From CAZAJS01 sp964485635 (GTDB lineage Bacteria > Pseudomonadota > Gammaproteobacteria > Francisellales > Francisellaceae): 8,314 nucleotides of DNA. Below are positions 6,258 through 8,314 of the stretch, piece after piece. A program made the position numbers and the translations under genes. The notes below the pieces were generated by a model. That model was not told the DNA's origin. It saw only the letters and a program-made list of their open reading frames with translations, and made no database searches. Every line of letters begins with the position of its first letter. The first letter of the stretch is position 1. The stretch covers positions 1 to 8,314 of the forward strand of contig CAZAJS010000056.1 of assembly GCA_964485635.1 (NCBI GenBank), written 5' to 3'.

Positions 6258-6261
6258 CTTT

Positions 6262-7599
6262 ATGAAAAACAAAAAAACTTTAATGATTGCCAGTGGTCTA
6301 CTTGGTATGTCTTTAACGCATTTTGGGCTGGCTGCCGATCAAAAAAATTGTTCACGCGAAAATAATTATTGTGCACCAGCAATTTCTAGCAACGGTGTTC
6401 CTTTAAATGCTTTTGGTGCCGTGGCTAGTAGCGCTAAAGTGCCTCGTGAAGATCAAGTCCCTGAAGCCCCTTCTAATCTAAAATTACCGAATATTGTTCC
6501 AGCCAATACAATGTGGAAAAATGAAGTCGTACAACCACCGAACCTAAAAGCAAAAAGTTATTTATTAGAAGATGCAAAAACAGGCAATGTCATTGTTGCA
6601 AGTAACCCTAATAAACGTGTTGCTCCAGCATCATTAACAAAAATGATGTTGTTATACATCATTGAACAAAAACTCAGCGCTGGTGAATTATCATTGGATC
6701 AAAAAGTGCGTGTTCCCTCTGTTGCGTGGCATACTTCTGGTTCTGCTTACCATGTTAAAGAAGGGCAAAAAGTAACTATACAAGATTTAATTGAGGGGGT
6801 TATTGTTGCCTCGGGCAATGATGCGGCTGTGACCTTAGCAATCCAAGTATTTGGGTCTCAAGATGCAGCAGTCAAGCATATGAACTTCGCCGCAAAACAA
6901 TTAGGAATGAATAATACACATTTTACAACCGTGATGGGGCTTCCAGCACCTAATCAATATACTTCTGCTGTTGATTTAGCAAAACTTGCTCAACATTTAA
7001 TTTATGATTTTCCAGAATATTATAAAAAATATTACAATATCAAATCCGTTACAATGAATGGTATTACAACGCCTAATTACAATAAGTTGCTTAATATGTA
7101 TCAACCTGCTGATGGGATTAAAACTGGTTCAACAGATACAGCAGGTTATTCACTAGTCTCTTCTGCTGAAAAAGATGATTCACGTCGTTTAATTGTCGTG
7201 ATGCTTGGAGCTTCAAATATGACAGTTGCGGCACAAAATAGTAAAGCCCTTTATCAGTATGGGTTTGGCAATTTTACTACTAAAACCATTTTTGATGCGA
7301 ATCATAAATTAGATAGCATTCGTGTTTACAAAGGCAAGTATGATGATGCACCAATTGGATTGGCCCAACCATTGAACCTCACTTATCCTAAAGCATTAGA
7401 TCCTAGCCAGTTTGAATGGGTTGCTAAAAAGAATCCAGACGGCTTAACAGCCCCGGTTAATAAAGGCGATCAAGCCGGCACTTTAAAGCTTAACTATCAG
7501 GATAAAACCATTCATGAATACCCCATTGTTTTATTAAAAGATGATCCAGTAGGATCATGGTGGCAACGGCTAAAAGGTACTGTGGCGCAGTGGTTTTAA
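6262..7599 (+). CDS. dacA: D-alanyl-D-alanine carboxypeptidase, PBP5/DacA family
   Basis: DacA removes the terminal D-Ala from peptidoglycan pentapeptides at the outer face of the inner membrane and so limits crosslinking. From the ATG at 6262 the product is 445 residues, with a signal peptide (MKNKKT, then a hydrophobic core, cleavage near Ala24-Ala25). The low-molecular-weight PBP motifs are complete: Ser124 in SLTK (124-127), SGN (184-186) and KTG (287-289) in GIKTGSTDTAGYS. The C-terminal PBP5 domain follows from about 335. The end, VGSWWQRLKGTVAQWF (430-445), fits the amphipathic membrane-anchoring helix of PBP5. Between the signal peptide and the catalytic domain there are about 55 residues more than in E. 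coli PBP5. They are proline-rich and carry two cysteines (30 and 37). A further in-frame ATG at 6250 lacks a ribosome binding site. lplA follows after 26 nt. Confidence 0.93.
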   Translation: MKNKKTLMIASGLLGMSLTHFGLAADQKNCSRENNYCAPAISSNGVPLNAFGAVASSAKVPREDQVPEAPSNLKLPNIVPANTMWKNEVVQPPNLKAKSYLLEDAKTGNVIVASNPNKRVAPASLTKMMLLYIIEQKLSAGELSLDQKVRVPSVAWHTSGSAYHVKEGQKVTIQDLIEGVIVASGNDAAVTLAIQVFGSQDAAVKHMNFAAKQLGMNNTHFTTVMGLPAPNQYTSAVDLAKLAQHLIYDFPEYYKKYYNIKSVTMNGITTPNYNKLLNMYQPADGIKTGSTDTAGYSLVSSAEKDDSRRLIVVMLGASNMTVAAQNSKALYQYGFGNFTTKTIFDANHKLDSIRVYKGKYDDAPIGLAQPLNLTYPKALDPSQFEWVAKKNPDGLTAPVNKGDQAGTLKLNYQDKTIHEYPIVLLKDDPVGSWWQRLKGTVAQWF

Positions 7600-7614
7600 A
7601 TTCTATTTTTTATT

Positions 7615-7618
7615 AAGG
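7615..7618 (+). promoter_or_regulatory. Ribosome binding site of lplA supporting a GTG start
   Basis: AAGG lies 7 nt before the GTG at 7626. Together with alignment of the next residues to the N-terminus of LplA, it fixes this non-ATG start. Confidence 0.7.
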
Positions 7619-7625
7619 CAAATCC

Positions 7626-8314
7626 GTGCAGATTTATTCTACTGATACAACAAATCCTTTTTACAATCTAGCCGTCGAAGATTGGCTTTTTAATCATTTA
7701 TCCATTGAACAACCGGTGATGTTTCTATGGCAAAATGCGCCTTGTGTTGTTATTGGGCGTGCTCAAAATCCATGGCAAGAGACTAATCTTGATTATCTAT
7801 CAGATCATAATCTACCACTGATCCGGCGCCAAAGCGGTGGCGGTGCTGTCTATCATGACCTAGGTAATTTAAATTACACCATCTTTTGTCCACTAGATCA
7901 ATTGGATAAAACTGCAAATCTTGACATGATCTGTCAAGTTTTAAAGGAACAATTTAACCTGCCTGTTAGTCCTTCAGCGCATCATGATATTTTATTAAAA
8001 CATCCTGATGACCAAGCACTTTACAAAGTCTCTGGTAGCGCTTTTCGACAAACAAAGTCAGGGGCTTTTCATCATGGAACTTTGCTCATTGATGCAGATA
8101 AAAATCATTTATACCAAGCACTACACCACCCTTCAGATACAAGTTTGAAAGCAAAAGGAGTCGCCTCTCGACGGGCTCGTGTCGTCAACCTTAAAGAAAT
8201 CAATCCAACACTATGTGCAAACAGTATTAAACAAGCACTGATTGATCAATTAGCAACACAAACACCTGTATTATCACTGAATCAACAGGCAAGAAGTGCA
8301 ATTCAAGCACATCA
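7626..8314 (+). CDS. lplA: Lipoate-protein ligase A, cut by the right window edge
   Basis: LplA activates free lipoate with ATP and attaches it to lysines of the E2 subunits of 2-oxoacid dehydrogenases and to GcvH. The window holds 229 codons from a GTG start. The catalytic-domain motifs are clear: NPFYNLAVEDWL (10-21), VVIGRAQNPWQE (41-52), RRQSGGGAVYHDLGN (67-81), KVSGSAFRQT (134-143, with the catalytic lysine at 134) and HHGTLL (149-154). They align without gaps of note to E. coli LplA and not to LipB or LipM. One difference is seen: the family's GRND segment reads AHHD (118-121), so the residue aligned to Asn121 of E. coli is His120. The C-terminal accessory domain is beyond the edge. The gene follows dacA by 26 nt with no promoter seen between, suggesting one transcript. 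The missing C-terminus means integrity cannot be judged. Confidence 0.93.
   Translation, partial: MQIYSTDTTNPFYNLAVEDWLFNHLSIEQPVMFLWQNAPCVVIGRAQNPWQETNLDYLSDHNLPLIRRQSGGGAVYHDLGNLNYTIFCPLDQLDKTANLDMICQVLKEQFNLPVSPSAHHDILLKHPDDQALYKVSGSAFRQTKSGAFHHGTLLIDADKNHLYQALHHPSDTSLKAKGVASRRARVVNLKEINPTLCANSIKQALIDQLATQTPVLSLNQQARSAIQAH

Overview
The window reads as ordinary chromosome of a low-GC gammaproteobacterium. The encoded proteins align, from memory, with the Escherichia coli versions of RpoH, DAHP synthase, BtuF, Hsp15, FtsI, PBP5 (DacA) and LplA. The tyrosyl-tRNA synthetase is the KMSKS-containing (TyrZ-type) form found in some gammaproteobacteria. A lineage such as Legionellales or the Francisella/Piscirickettsia group would fit the base composition, but nothing here settles it. 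No insertion sequence, prophage, CRISPR array, tRNA or rRNA is visible, and every gap between genes is under 150 bases.

Layout. Positions 1-2349 are all on the minus strand. They hold, in order of transcription, a BtuF-like periplasmic binding protein, a metal-dependent type I DAHP synthase, and the first 104 codons of the heat-shock sigma factor gene rpoH, which runs off the left edge. hslR (Hsp15) lies on the plus strand and diverges from the BtuF-like gene. It converges on a two-gene minus-strand unit, tyrS followed 12 nt later by an unrecognised 57-residue membrane protein gene (2803-2976). From 4371 to the right edge all genes are on the plus strand: ftsI, dacA, and lplA, which is cut by the right edge.

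How the genes work together. ftsI (septal transpeptidase) and dacA (D-Ala-D-Ala carboxypeptidase) form a peptidoglycan pair, each with a visible promoter candidate. lplA follows dacA by 26 nt with its own ribosome binding site and is probably co-transcribed with it. In E. coli the gene downstream of dacA, after ybeD, is the other lipoyl-transfer gene, lipB. The left half mixes aromatic amino-acid entry (DAHP synthase), heat-shock control (rpoH), salvage of stalled ribosomal particles (hslR) and translation (tyrS).

No clearly new multi-gene system is present. The points most worth a second look are the small membrane protein behind tyrS, a BtuF-like protein lacking both glutamates that dock BtuF onto its permease, the relocated ftsI, rpoH and lplA contexts, and hairpin-forming leaders upstream of tyrS and the DAHP synthase gene.
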